Shown piece by piece: positions 1 through 10,916 of a stretch of 64,000 bases of DNA. Positions within the stretch are counted from its first letter, which is position 1, and each line of letters begins with the position of its first letter. The notes under the pieces were generated by a model, which did not search any database, was not told where the DNA came from, and saw nothing but the letters and a program-made list of their open reading frames with translations. The DNA is from Cylindrotheca closterium (taxonomy: Eukaryota > Bacillariophyta > Bacillariophyceae > Bacillariales > Bacillariaceae): positions 23,183 to 87,182 of the forward strand of contig CAKOGP040000113.1 of assembly GCA_933822405.4 (NCBI GenBank), in the 5' to 3' direction. Both the position numbers and the translations under genes were made by a program.

Positions 1-1815
1 CGTTATCGTTCAGGCGCGGCACCTACTACTTTTGGTCTTCAAGATGCTACGTTCCATGGCAAAGAAGATGTGGTGGCTGGCGCTTTTGTGGTGGCTCCAA
101 CTATGGTGGGACGCCACGAATTCACCAAAAAACCTCTTTGCTATTTGGACAAGTTCCAGCTGCTTTATGAACGCGTGGAGAGGAAGTGGGATCCTGCTGA
201 GTTGGATGTGAACGGCCATACTTTGAAGGGTCTTGCTCGTGTGACAACGGAACAGGGATTTGTCAGTCCGGCGGCTTTGCGAAATCTAAAGGCGTGGGAC
301 GGGATCGTCTGCATGTTGATCTCGCCAATCCTTGATGGCATGCACCAGCTTATGCTGAAGCAAACTGGGCCCCAGTGGTCAAGTTTGTAAAATTGTACCA
401 AGAGAAGGGCGTTCTTGGGCCCTCTGCTTGGTTCAAAGCACTGACACCAAGTGCAAAATGGGCTCCGTGAGACCCATTTTTTCCGGAAGGTGCACAACTT
501 CTGGAAAAAGAATCTCTCACGGCGACATGCATTCCAATTCCATTGGATTGTCGTGTGAAGAGGATGTTTCGACAAAGGTTCCCATCAAAACGGACTCGGA
601 ATTTGACGAAAAGGAGGCAGAAGAAGGAGAGACGGAGGCGGCAAGTCCCTTGGCGGATGGACTGGTCATTGGTGGTAGACGGCGTTAGACCACCTTTGGA
701 TCGGCCACCCACAGCGTGGAATGACACTGTGGATTTTATGGATATTGCTGTCCATGTTCAAGCTAGTGGTTTTCTTGATGCTTGTACTATCCATACTTTG
801 ACTGTGGTGCACCGTCATCTTGCACCCCACTCTATGGTGTTGAATACTTGGATTGCATCTCCATGCAATCCCCTCAAGAAACGACTCTATGGTTTTGGCC
901 GGGCTTCGAAAGACCGCGGTTTGAATCATGATGTGGTTAATCCACAGTCTATGATCCATTTTGCTTGGCCATATCTTTCCGCTAACAATCAACTTACGGC
1001 AATAAAGGCATCTCCTGTTTGGAAACAGTATGCAGAGTTGCGCCGTTTTGCATGTGGTACTTCTATCAGGGCATTGCAACTTTCGCATCTCTTGATGGCT
1101 GATGAAAAGGTTCCCACTACGTTGGATCCACATCGAGCATGGCTGAATTCAGCTGCGTTGCTACAATTTGATTTCAATCATGGTGATTTTGTTCGCTGGC
1201 TCGGTGGTGAATATACCAACAAAGGGCGTGACTTCAATATTAAATGGGATGTCATCGAATCCCATTTGAAGTCAAAGGTGCTCCCATCAGATCTTCCACC
1301 TACGAAATTGACATGGCGCATCGTATTCAAACTGAAGGTGTTCCTCTCCGTGAACAATATACTACGCCTATGGAGGCAACACTTCTACAAAACAAATACG
1401 ATAACCACCCAGCGGTGGGTGCTAACTTGGCCGCGGTTGAGAAAAAAATTGCAAAGGAGAAGTGGAACTCCTACCACATCCACTACCTGCGATTTGTCTA
1501 CGAATTTCTCCCGGGCTTGGTCATCAATCCGATTCAGTGGGTCTTTGATAAAGGAAAGGGTCGAATCTGTATTGATTGCTCCAATGGTCCTAATTTGTTA
1601 GGTTCCATCAATCTTTACATTCCATCTCTGAAAGATGCTATTCCCGGTGAGGAGGATGAATGCCCTGCAGTGTACTACCAATATGCGTTTGATCGCTTCT
1701 TGCGTCAAATCCTCAGGATGCGCATCACTCGCCCCAATGATCCCATTATGGTCTATGCTGATGATATAGAAGCTGCATTTCGATGAGTGCTCTATCATCC
1801 TGATATGGCGTCACT
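1..1815 (+). pseudogene. Decayed retroelement ORF with reverse-transcriptase-like motifs
   Basis: A long protein-like reading runs left to right but changes frame at least twice (about 260-300 and 1240-1270) and holds in-frame TGA codons at 333-335, 468-470 and 1784-1786. Its last part contains KGRICIDCSNGP (about 1555-1590), like the early RT fingers motif, and DDIEAAFR (about 1760-1783) followed after the stop by VLYHPDM; this has the D-x-x-x-A-F spacing of RT motif A. Similarity to an RT fades near 1806-1815, before any YxDD box, so the copy is truncated. The upstream 400 codons are not recognised. The left end lies outside the window. The RT assignment is an inference from motif spacing; the family is unknown (a DIRS- or retrovirus-like RT is possible). 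Confidence 0.55.
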
Positions 1816-2192
1816 CCTAGATCAACCTTGTGGTAGGAAAGCAGATCTCAGTAATACCGCACACGGGATTTCTGAGATTGGTCGAACGAATCGAGTCTAT
1901 TACTCGATCAGTTTGACCCGCTTCACACCACAACCCACCAGCTACACACCAAGACAAAAACACTACGAACACACACACGGAGGACGGCAGTAGGCTATCT
2001 TAGATAGTCACAAAAGTCAGGATTCAGAACCCCCTAAAAAAAGCGCATTGTGCACCAAACATATCGACTCATGCGACTGCTCTTTTGCATAAAATTTGCT
2101 ACGTGGAACACTGGCGAAAGCAGACGGCTTTCTTTTTTGTGCACTTATTCGAACCCAAATTTTGGTGCGGTTCCGATTGTGACTATCTCAGA
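1816..2192. other. Intergenic, no gene seen
   Basis: Between the RT-like relic and the outer inverted repeat I see no convincing coding sequence. Short open frames here have no recognisable domain and look like chance. Confidence 0.5.
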
Positions 2193-2217
2193 TCACCATC
2201 GTCTTGCGGTCAACCCA
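2193..2217 (-). repeat. Left 25-bp arm of an inverted repeat
   Basis: This 25-mer (TCACCATCG...CAACCCA) is the exact reverse complement of 10015-10039. The two arms flank the LTR element on the outside, about 80 bp from the left LTR and 100 bp from the right one. Without the LTR insertion they would bound an element of roughly 230 bp, as in a MITE or foldback repeat. No target duplication was found outside the arms. Confidence 0.75.
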
Positions 2218-2235
2218 TACCGTCTGTTTGTCGAG

Positions 2236-2264
2236 CTTAAGGCAAGAGTATACTCTTGCTTAAG
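2236..2264. repeat. Hairpin palindrome
   Basis: CTTAAG arms enclose the perfect palindrome CAAGAGTATACTCTTG, with one extra G on the left side. It lies between the left inverted arm and the LTR element. The half TATACTCTTG recurs at 9981-9990, at a matching distance from the right arm, which supports a shared parent element. Confidence 0.6.
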
Positions 2265-2301
2265 GGTCTCCCTTCACTCGTTCACGTGCGATAGACAGAC
2301 G

Positions 2302-2654
2302 ACTCAGAGCTGTAGCGCAGACAGGTCTGGTTACCTGAGATTGCGGATCACAAGACTGTCCAACTCTGATCTGCTTCAGGTACTGACTTAGTGTTGTTTG
2401 TTTGAAATGACAATACTTCATAGAATACAAATTTTAATTCAAAGAAATATTATGATGATTACATTTTGACTGAAGTGAAGGATGCACGAAAAAATCCAGT
2501 ATTGAAACGGAACTGCAATACTGGGCAAGATTCGGCAGGGCTTAGGTAAGCTAAGGCAGTAAGATCAAGAGTATCCTGGTAAGACTGACCCTTTTCCGAA
2601 TAGCATAGTGGACAAATTATCAGCAGCCGGTCGGCAGACAGACTAGATTTGACT
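2302..2654 (-). repeat. 3' LTR of the copia element (353 bp)
   Basis: It matches 9570-9910 across its whole length. It carries 10 extra bases near 2350 (ACAAGACTGT region) and 2 extra near 2430. On the inner side lies a pyrimidine run, the complement of a polypurine tract, as expected beside a 3' LTR. Confidence 0.9.
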
Positions 2655-2663
2655 CTCCCTCAC
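2655..2663 (-). other. Polypurine tract
   Basis: The minus strand reads GTGAGGGAG immediately before the 3' LTR. This is the expected primer site for plus-strand DNA synthesis in LTR elements. Confidence 0.6.
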
Positions 2664-2814
2664 ATCCGAAACTTCAACAAATTGCGTCAGCACGGAATGC
2701 CTTCTCAATTCAAATTTTATACAAATAACGGGCTTCGCACAATGGATGACAGTGGAAGAAAACTGCGGAGCAGAAACAACCATCAAGTCATCGAAGCACA
2801 AGGGTCCAAGCGTT

Positions 2815-5800
2815 CTACCAACCTTGAACGCGGAAGCGGTTGGCTTCGTATGGTTCAGGTGATAGAGCCTTGGTGAGGTAGTCAGCATCTTGAAGTGATG
2901 TTTTGATTTCCTCCACGGCAACGGAGTCGCCAGCAATGCCATCTTTGGAGACGTATTGCCAGAAACAGTGGAACTTGTTGAGGTACCAACGGGTTCGGGA
3001 AGTGATGCGTTGATTGGTTGCAAGGAAGTAGCAGCCTTGATTGTCTTCAAAGGCTCGAGCTCGAATGGTGGCAACCATTGGATCGGAGACATTTACCTTT
3101 GAGGTAGCTTCGACGAGCATTCGCTTCAGTGGGATCAGAGTCTTCAAGGCATCAGAAAGAGCGGTGTATTCAGCTTCGAGTGTAGAGGATGCGATACTTG
3201 TCTGTAGAGAGGATCTCCAAGTAACGGGACAACCAGCCAGCTTGATGACGAATCCAGTGCGAGATCTGACAGAGGTTGGGTCAGCATCAGGTTCAACTTT
3301 GAAAAGTCCACAAAAATCAGCGTCAACAAACATATCCAAGGTAAGCTTTCTATCAATTTTGACAATGGTACCCTTGTCACGGGTGCGCTTCAGGTAACGT
3401 AGAATTGTCTTGACTGCAGTTGCGTGTGATTGCTTTGGATTGGAACTAAAGCGGGCCACTTGACTCACTGCAAAACTGATGTCCGGTCTTGTATTTGTCG
3501 ATAGGTACAACAACATTCCAACAATGGATCGATAATTCCACTCTTCATTCATAGGTTCTCCCTCAGGATCGGATCCAAGAGGGCCAGTGGCTGGGGTGCG
3601 ATTCGGCTTGCAATCGGTCATTCCAGCGGCAACAAGAATCTTGTCAATCAAACCAGTTTGGGTAAGTTCGATTGAACCATCATCTCGTTTGTCAAATTTG
3701 ATTCCAAGAAACTCATTGAAATTTCCTTCCTTCTTCAGCTCAAATCCAAGGTCGCGTAGTTGGTCGATTAAGCGATCAACGTCTTGGGGATCAGCGGCAC
3801 CAATTCCTGCATCATCAACGTACAGGACCACCATCATTCCAGGTTTGTAAAACAGACAAGGGTCAATTTTCGATTGCTTGAGTCCACACTTCTCTAGACC
3901 TTTCTTGCACGTCTCTGACCAGAAATGGGGGCTTGAAGAAAGTCCATATAATGATCTCTGAAGTCTTAGACAAGTGCCAGGACCTTGAGGTGATACGAAT
4001 CCGCGTGGCAGATGGATCCACTTAGGAGTTGGAAGCTTGGATTGAACAAAGGCGTTGCTGAAGTCCACAGAAACAGTGGTCCATCCAAGTATCATGCAGA
4101 GAACAAGAAACATGCGAACAGTACTCCAGGCAACGGTAGGTGCAAAGGTGTCTTCGTCAGGAGGTCTGTTCTCGAGATCTCCTCTCACACAATATCTTGC
4201 CTTGTGCTTCTTAATTTCACCACTTGGGTTACGTTTGACTCGAGACACCCAGATTCCAGGAATGATCTTGGATTTGGCGTCCGACATTGGGACTTCTTTC
4301 CAGGTGAGTTTTCCTTCGAGCTCTTCAATTTCTTTCCTTGCAGCTTCACACCACTTATCCTTGTCATTCGACTTGATTGCCTCGTTGTATGACAGAGTGT
4401 CGGGATCCTTGACGGCTTGGACTTTGTACGCAGATGGATAAGAGAAAAGACTCTCTGGAGTCTCAATCCATTTGGTATTGAAAGTGTTGAAGAAGGCAGT
4501 GAAGTATCCGTTGTCGTTGTCGGCAGAAGCAAAGTGTCCTTGGGATTCAATGAGTCGATTGGGAGCTTTTCCGGCAGTGGAACGTTTGGAACGGCGAGGT
4601 GGTAGTGAAGCTGAAGGCTTAGGAGCAGGAGCAGGCTGTGGAGCTGGTTTCGTTTTTGGACGTGTAGGCTGTGGAGCTGGTTTTGGACGTGTAGGGGGCT
4701 GTGGCATCTCCTTTGGAGTCGCATTCATCTCCCTCTGAGGCGCAGACGGCTGGGAAGGCGGAGCCTCATTCACAGTCTCCCTCAGGAGTGAAGGTAGTGG
4801 AGTCTCCTTCTGGAGCGAAGATAGTGGCATCTCCCTCTGGAGCGAAGGTTGCTGATTTGACAATCCGACAGTTGGTGGCACGGTGGTAGGTGGGGCCTTG
4901 ACGTCCAATGGTTCTGAAGGGCGATGATGTTCAATTTGGTCTCGGACGTGAGACACCAATGGCGGAAGGTCGGATGGAGCCTGGTCGACTGGAGGCTCAT
5001 GAACATCATCATCATCCAAGATGTATTGGTAGATCGAGTCTCCAAAGAGCTTCATCCATTCATTAGAACCAAAATCCGGTAAGTCGTTGACACTCGTAGC
5101 AATTGTTGAGAACTCGTCATCGAACACAATGTGGAATTGGGATGTGATGGCGCCAGTTGCTGGATTCAAACACAATGGAACTGACGATGAGTGCTTCTTG
5201 CTCAATCCAACATAGATTTGCCAAGTTGAGCGGGGTTGCCACCGAGGCAGCTTTTGTCCATCCTGGATCTTCTTTTCAAGAACGTATACTGGGCATCCCC
5301 AAACATGAACATCGGCGAGTCGAGATTGAGGCCAGCGGGTGCGACTGATGAGATCATTCGGAGATAAACCTGTGGTTGGATTTGGAATGTGGTTGTACAA
5401 GAAGACAGCTTGATCCACGGCAAGGGGCCAACAGTTGGCAGCAGCCACATCAGGCCAATGGATGGCTTGATGCAACATCATCGTTCGCGCAATGGACATA
5501 ATCGTTTGGATGGATCGTTTGGCGATTCCATTGTGATGATGAGCTCCGACTCCTGCAAACAAAGAAACCTGTTCAAACTGTCGTAAGTGCTCAGTGTATG
5601 CCGTTGATGTGAAAGCTCCACCATTGTCACTCTGGTACTCTGACACAATAACTCCAAACTCTCGACACTTGTTTTCAAAAGCTTCCTTGCCTTGCAAAGT
5701 TTCATGAGTGTTGAGATGAACCTGATGATGGACGTGGACGAAACCGGAGGCATGATCCACAAAGATGCATCCACCTGAGAATCGAAGTGAATCATCTTCC

Positions 5801-7677
5801 TTTCCAAAGGTATGTAGCAATCGTCCTTTTGTTGAACAAACAAAATGATCCACTGACACTTTCTGTCCTGGGAACAAGTTGTCTTTCTTCAGGGCTCCCT
5901 CACGATCGCGGACCACCCTTGAGGTCTTTCCAGGAGCTGGACGACGACGTTGCTTGCCAAATTGACATCCTGCACAGAGTGGCAATGTTGTCAGCTTGGA
6001 AGCTGCAGCTTGTAGACGTCGCGTCGACTCAGTATGCGCCAATACACCAGTTCAAAGAAGGAATTGAATTTGCTTGAAGTTGAGATGGCCAAGGCGATGA
6101 TGCCATTTCATCAATTCGTGGGCAGCGGGGCTGAGATTGTGGTTGTTCGAAGTAGTGGTGGTCACAAAGTTGTTGAATTCGGCTTCAAAGTTTGTGGAGT
6201 TGGAGTTGGAGCCATGATCGTAGGCAAGAGAGGTAGGTAGGTTTGTTGCTGGGTCAATTGCAACTTCAATTGAGTTGGTAGCTTCATCTTGTCTCACATT
6301 GTCCCTTGACAGCAAATCCTTGGTTCCAATCATTGTCAATAGTGTGCTTGATTGCGAGATTTGTTCCAGTGGATAGGCTTGGAGCAGACTGGTGGTGCTG
6401 AGAAGTCGAACAGAAGCACTTGGTACGTAGTATGCTGGCACTTTCAGAGTTCTCAATCGTCCGGTCTTGTCAATGAATGACCATCTCACATACCCAACAC
6501 CGGCAATATGCAGTCCTCTTGCAATCCCTTTGATTCGTAGTCCAATCGGAGCTGGTTGAATGGGTCCAATGAAATCCCTCTTGCATGGAGAAAGAGAATG
6601 ACTCGCACCGGAGTCCCAGATCACCTTGTTCTTCCGCACTCTGTGAAGCTTCTGATATTCTTTGATGGCTTGCTTTGGATCTGTTGCAGCCTTGAAACGT
6701 TCCGTAATGTTGTTCAAGTGCGGCGGGACATTACCATTGGCAAAGAATGTAGCTGCAATCGGAGAGGTAAGCACCTTGAGCTGTGACATAGGAATTCCAT
6801 TGCCAATTGTTGGCTTGTACACTGTGTTCCTTCGATTACAACATCTCATCCTTTGTCGTCTAATGTTGCAGGAACTGAAGGCTTCACTGTGAGGGCTCCA
6901 ATCATTAGCAGATGCTCTTTTGTTTGGATTGTAGTAGGTCCAACGAGAATACTTGTTCCAGTGTCCAGAAGTTTCCCATGCACCATTGGGTCAATTGCGA
7001 TACTTCTTGGGCTTGCAACAGGGACAGTGAGCTGAAGGGTGCGTCGAGTTTGGGTCGTCTCCATGGTGGCCACCACAATCTTGCCATGTCTCACTATTCG
7101 TCTTCTTCTTACGACTCTTGTTCTTCCAATCATTCCAATTATCTCCCTCATGAAGGGCACTCCAAATATCTCCCTCTCGTGGAACACGACGAAACGAAAT
7201 AGCTTTGCCAAAGGCGTCAATGTACTGAGAGAGTTCAAAGACTTCTTGAGAGAAGCGATCATGTCGCTGAGACAATGGACGGCGTTTTCGAGTAGCAAGG
7301 CCATAGTGACGGGTGTGGCGATGGTTGCTGAAGGACTTGGTGCGACGTTTGCGACGGCAGGACCGAATGAATTGCTTGTACTTCGGTTTTGTCATTCGGA
7401 AAGGCTTGAACTCCTGTGGCGACTGGTATCCGAGGAGCTGGTGCTGAAGGTGATGGGGTAAGGTCCCGAATACCAACAGACTAGCCCACAGCAGCGGAGC
7501 AAACATGTTCAACCAAGACGCACTGAAAGCTGTGTAGCCAGGTGAGCTGACCATCCGAAAGACAACATTGGCGGGATCTGAGCGAGAAGAGGCTTCAAAA
7601 CCGACCACTGGGCTCCAAGTTTGAAACTCAAGAAGGACACAATAATCAACAAGGAATGTTCCGAAGGGCGCGGCGCA
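2815..7677 (-). pseudogene. pol: Copia Pol polyprotein, interrupted by two in-frame TGA codons
   Basis: One frame stays open from just after the TGA at 7678-7680 down to the stop at 2815, except for TGA at 6991-6993 and 6052-6054. Domains in order: an N-terminal basic, Cys/His-bearing region (about 6994-7608), aspartic protease DSGAS at 6601-6615, integrase zinc motif HHRLGH (about 6080-6110) paired with CAGC further on, integrase core with VDHF and SDNGG, RT with YVDD at 3811-3822, and RNase H ending near 2815. In the integrase motif NGIAKR the usual catalytic Glu is Lys (codon 5518-5520). Pol overlaps the end of Gag and is offset from it by one base. About 1,600 codons without the stops. 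Confidence 0.88.
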
Positions 7678-9112
7678 TCAAGTATTGGAAGACATTCCAA
7701 AGAGTCAACGGCGATTCCATTGAAGGTACGTGCCAAGCATGCGGAAACATGAACAAGTTAGCTTGCGGCTCACCCATCAACTCCTTCTTTGGACCAGTAT
7801 GCCCATCCGTGCCGTGGGTAGTAGACCAACGATTGCAATGAGCACAACACTTCCAAGTCTTACCATTGACAACCTTCTGTTGGGGCTCACCAGGACCAGG
7901 TGCAATCTTCTTCCAGTTCGTGTCCTCCTTCCTGTTGCCCTTGGGCTTGTTGTTGTTGCCAGCATTCTTACCGCGATTGTTGCCCTTCTTTCCAGCTAAA
8001 GGACACACAGGATCGCGGGCCCAGTGACCAGAACCTCCACACTTGTTGCACTTGTCGGAAGGTTTGGCTCGGCTGCTCGAGGTAGCAAGTTGCTGTTGCA
8101 CAAGCGCACTGATGTGAGTCTCCATCTGTTCCTTTGTCATACACACAGCGGCATTGCCAAAAGCTGCAGGAGGACGCTTGGAGTCTCTGACGGTGGAGAG
8201 AGCTGGGGTCCATTCACCTTTGTCCTTGAGCTTGCGGTAGTTGTCCTCGGCAAGATCAGAGACATCCTCATAGGTAAGACGCTCGGAGGCCATATGAACG
8301 TCTGCTGCAGTTCTATCCATGTATCCAATGTCCAACAGTGCTCGCTCAAGTTTCTGACTCTCGCTCAACAGGTTGTGACGGTACAAGTTGTGATCCTTTG
8401 GACCAGCCTTGAGATAACCGTCCAGCATGGACCCTGTGAGGATATGTTGGTATTGGCCAGCCTTGACCAATTCCTTGGCGTCAATCTTGTGATCTTCCGA
8501 CATCAACGAAATGTCCTCTCCAGGGTAGTCCGATGGCTTGCGCTTTCTGATGCTCTCCTTGATAGCCTCAAAACGGTGAACTGATTGAGATCGGTTCAAG
8601 TACATCAAGGTAATGAAAACAACTGGGAATGAGTCTGTTGTCTTGATTCGCATTGTCAACTTCTCAAGCAAACTCGGTTCCAAACTATTCTCAAGAAAGA
8701 GCTTGGCTTCAGAGTCGTTGGCGGAGTCATACTTGTCGTACTTGAGGAGCTGAGCAGAAACTTGCTTCCTCACACTCTCAATCGTGAAGGAGGGATGCTC
8801 CTCGACAACATGCACAGGTATACCAGTTTGGCAATGAGGTACGTAGGCGATTGTGTCAAGTCCATTTGCCACAAGATGTTGAATGACGTCACGCTGAAAC
8901 ATTCGCAGGTTTCCTTTGAGGTTGAACTTGGTCTCGAGTCCTTTCACACGGTAGGCTCGATATTTGCCGTCATAGAGGATGGTACGGATCTGGCCTGCAC
9001 AATAGGGCTCGAGTCAAGCTGGGTCTAGGGCGGACCAGTCGTCCTTTGGGGCACCTCCTCCGACAACAGCTACCTGCTTTCCATCATTGTCAATGAGCAT
9101 CAGTTTGCCCAT
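7646..9112 (-). pseudogene. gag: Copia Gag with zinc knuckle, one in-frame TGA
   Basis: The best start is the ATG at 9110-9112 in context CCAACCATGG (protein begins MGKLMLIDNDGK). The frame meets TGA at 9014-9016 and then runs open to 7646. The C-terminal half holds CNKCGGSGHWARDPVC, a nucleocapsid-type zinc knuckle with slightly unusual spacing, followed by a Lys/Asn-rich stretch, which fits RNA binding. The same frame is also open upstream from 9337 to a TAG at 9119-9121 and reads protein-like (Ser/Pro/Glu-rich), so full Gag may once have begun further upstream. Confidence 0.82.
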
Positions 9113-9569
9113 GGTTGGCTATTGAACTTGAAAAGGTGTTGGTGGATTGGATCCACCGGCTCCAGCTCCGCTTGGTGTTGCCATCTCGGAACTGCTAGGT
9201 TCTCCTATGCTTGGTTCAGTGAAGTTGGAACCTACTGAAAACTCTTCGGAGACGTCGTCTGGAAGATCGACTAGGGTGAGGGACTCGGGTGTAGATCCAG
9301 CAGAGGACTCTGCTGCAACTCTATCTCTATCCGGCATAGCAGGATCTATCTTTGCGCAACTTGCTTGGAAAGCGTATCTGGCTTGGAAAGCTCTTGGGAC
9401 TGGCTTGGAAAGCTCTCGACACTCGGGGAGTTCTTGGTGCTAGAGATGCTAGGGAAGTACTTCAAAATCTGTTGACTCGGAGAGCTCGTTGGTTGGATTT
9501 AGCTTGGCGGACATCTCCACAGATGCTAGGGACCGTAACTGATTAAGTTATATATTGGGCTAAATAACC
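9113..9569 (-). other. 5' leader of the copia element
   Basis: This lies between the 5' LTR and the Gag ATG. It includes three copies of GCTTGGAAAGC (9363-9373, 9381-9391, 9403-9413, plus-strand reading). Just inside the LTR the minus strand reads TGGTTATTTAGCCC, where a primer-binding site should start with TGG; the tRNA was not identified. Positions 9122-9337 may be a lost N-terminal part of Gag. Confidence 0.5.
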
Positions 9570-9910
9570 ACTCAGAGCTGTAGCGTAGACAGGTCTGGTT
9601 ACCTGAGATTGCGGATCCCAACTCTGATCTGCTTCAGGTACTGACTTAGTGTTGTTTGTTTGAAATGACAATACTTGATAGAATACAAATTGATTCAAAG
9701 AAATATTATGATGATTACATTTTGACTGAAGTGAAGGATGCACGAATAAATCCAGTATTGAAACGGAACTGCAATACTGGGCAAGATTCGGCAGGGCTTA
9801 GGTAAGCTAAGGCAGTAAGATCAAGAGTATCCTGGTAAGACTGACCCTTTTCCGAATAGCATAGTGGACAAATTATCAGCAGCCGGTCGGCAGACAGACT
9901 AGATTCGACT
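9570..9910 (-). repeat. 5' LTR of the copia element (341 bp)
   Basis: It is the partner of 2302-2654, shorter by 12 bases through two indels. Its outer end is followed by AGACG (9911-9915), identical to the five bases before the other LTR. Confidence 0.9.
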
Positions 9911-9946
9911 AGACGCAACGGACGATCCATTGACGATGATCAATGA

Positions 9947-9967
9947 CTACCGGTACCGTACCGGTAG
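9947..9967. repeat. Perfect 9-bp inverted repeat with TACCGGTA core
   Basis: CTACCGGTA and TACCGGTAG are separated by CCG. The motif lies between the LTR element and the right inverted arm, and is one of many TACCGGTA/GGTACC clusters in spacers of this window. Confidence 0.7.
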
Positions 9968-10014
9968 AGAGAGTCTGTCCTATACTCTTGGTCTGTCAGT
10001 CGCAATTGTCGGGA

Positions 10015-10039
10015 TGGGTTGACCGCAAGACGATGGTGA
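10015..10039 (+). repeat. Right 25-bp arm of the inverted repeat
   Basis: It is the exact reverse complement of 2193-2217. It lies 115 bp before the SSB gene. A weaker match (16 of 18 bases of the TGGGTTGA..GCAAGACG core) occurs at 13903-13920. Confidence 0.75.
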
Positions 10040-10154
10040 GTGGAACAGAGCATTGTATTTCGATTCCATCTAAAGCATTTATCTTTTAAAAGCGTACCAG
10101 TACCAGGTACCGTATTGATACCACCAGTCTTTCAAAGGCCCAGAATATTAAAAA

Positions 10155-10916
10155 ATGAAGCTGGCTTTGTGCGCCCTCTTGCTGCTTTCGAGAATACATG
10201 AGTCACTCTCTTGGCTTTCATCGCATGGACAATGTTTGACAAAGTCTTCACTTCGGAGTTCATACGATGAAATGGAAATCCAAGACTTTGACGACGGAGA
10301 AATATTTGAAGACGACGATGAGGTCTCCTACGAGGAATTGGAGGCACGCTTGGGAGACTGGGACGAACGAGTTGCCCGTCTCAACACCGTGCACCTTGTT
10401 GGTCGAGTTGGGAATTCTCCAGAGCCTCGATATTTTGATGACGGAAAGGTTGTGCTGAACTTGAGTTTGGCTTGCCGAAGGAAATATCACTATGCAGAAA
10501 GGGGGGCGATGGGGATCAAAAGTGGAGAAGAGGAGACGGATTGGTATGGTCTTGGTAAGGATCCTACTGAGACATCCGAGATCAAGTGAATCTTTGACGA
10601 TCCATGGGTATCTAACTCTTTTTCGTTTGGGTTTCTTTTAGAACTGTGGGGCCAAACTGCCGAGTACGCGAGTAAATATGTCAACAAGGGGTGCAGGGTT
10701 GGAGCCATCGGAACATTGCAGATTGATGAATGGAACGACAGGGAGACGGGAGAAAAGAGAAACAAAGCAAAAGTCGTAGTCCGCGAATTCGACATACTCG
10801 AGACTAGAGCAGAAGCTGACTTGAGAAGGCAAAATTCCCGAGGCCCATCCTTCTACACTGGGGACGACGATGAGTATCATCCCTCAAAAGGGAGCTCTGG
10901 CGGCTTCTTCGACTAA
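10155..10916 (+). CDS. Single-stranded DNA-binding protein, organelle-type, probably plastid-targeted
   Basis: Two exons, 10155-10554 and 10642-10916, joined across an 87-nt GTAAGG...TTTTAG intron, give 224 aa. The OB-fold is bacterial-type SSB: VHLVGRVGNSPEPRYFDDGK, then LSLACRRKY, DWYGLELWGQTAEYASKYVNKG and a strand RVGAIGTLQIDEW ending in KVVVREFDIL. Such proteins coat single-stranded DNA during organelle DNA replication and repair. The N-terminus (MKLALCALLLLSRIHESLSW) looks like a signal peptide followed by an aromatic residue near the cleavage point, as in diatom plastid presequences, then an acidic linker. The intron splits the strand just after DWYGL. Mitochondrial targeting is the alternative. 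Confidence 0.85.

Larger units (their letters stand above)
2302..9910 (-). mobile_element. Ty1/copia LTR retrotransposon (CoDi-like), non-autonomous by mutation
   Basis: Two near-identical LTRs (2302-2654 and 9570-9910) bound a 7.6 kb element read on the minus strand. The 5-bp duplication AGACG lies directly outside both ends (2297-2301 and 9911-9915). Domain order is Gag with zinc knuckle, protease, integrase, reverse transcriptase, RNase H, the order that defines copia elements. The LTRs differ by a 10-bp and a 2-bp indel and a few substitutions, so the insertion is fairly recent. In-frame TGA codons in Gag and Pol and a changed integrase residue make this copy very probably inactive. The LTR ends read ACTC...GACT on the plus strand rather than the usual TG...CA. 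Confidence 0.92.

Noticed and set aside
1787..2391. Open frames of 68 and 113 codons right of the RT relic
   Set aside because: No domain, unlike codon composition, and they run into the LTR; read as chance.
9122..9337. Separate small gene upstream of Gag
   Set aside because: It is in the Gag frame and separated by one TAG, so it is better taken as leader or lost Gag N-terminus.
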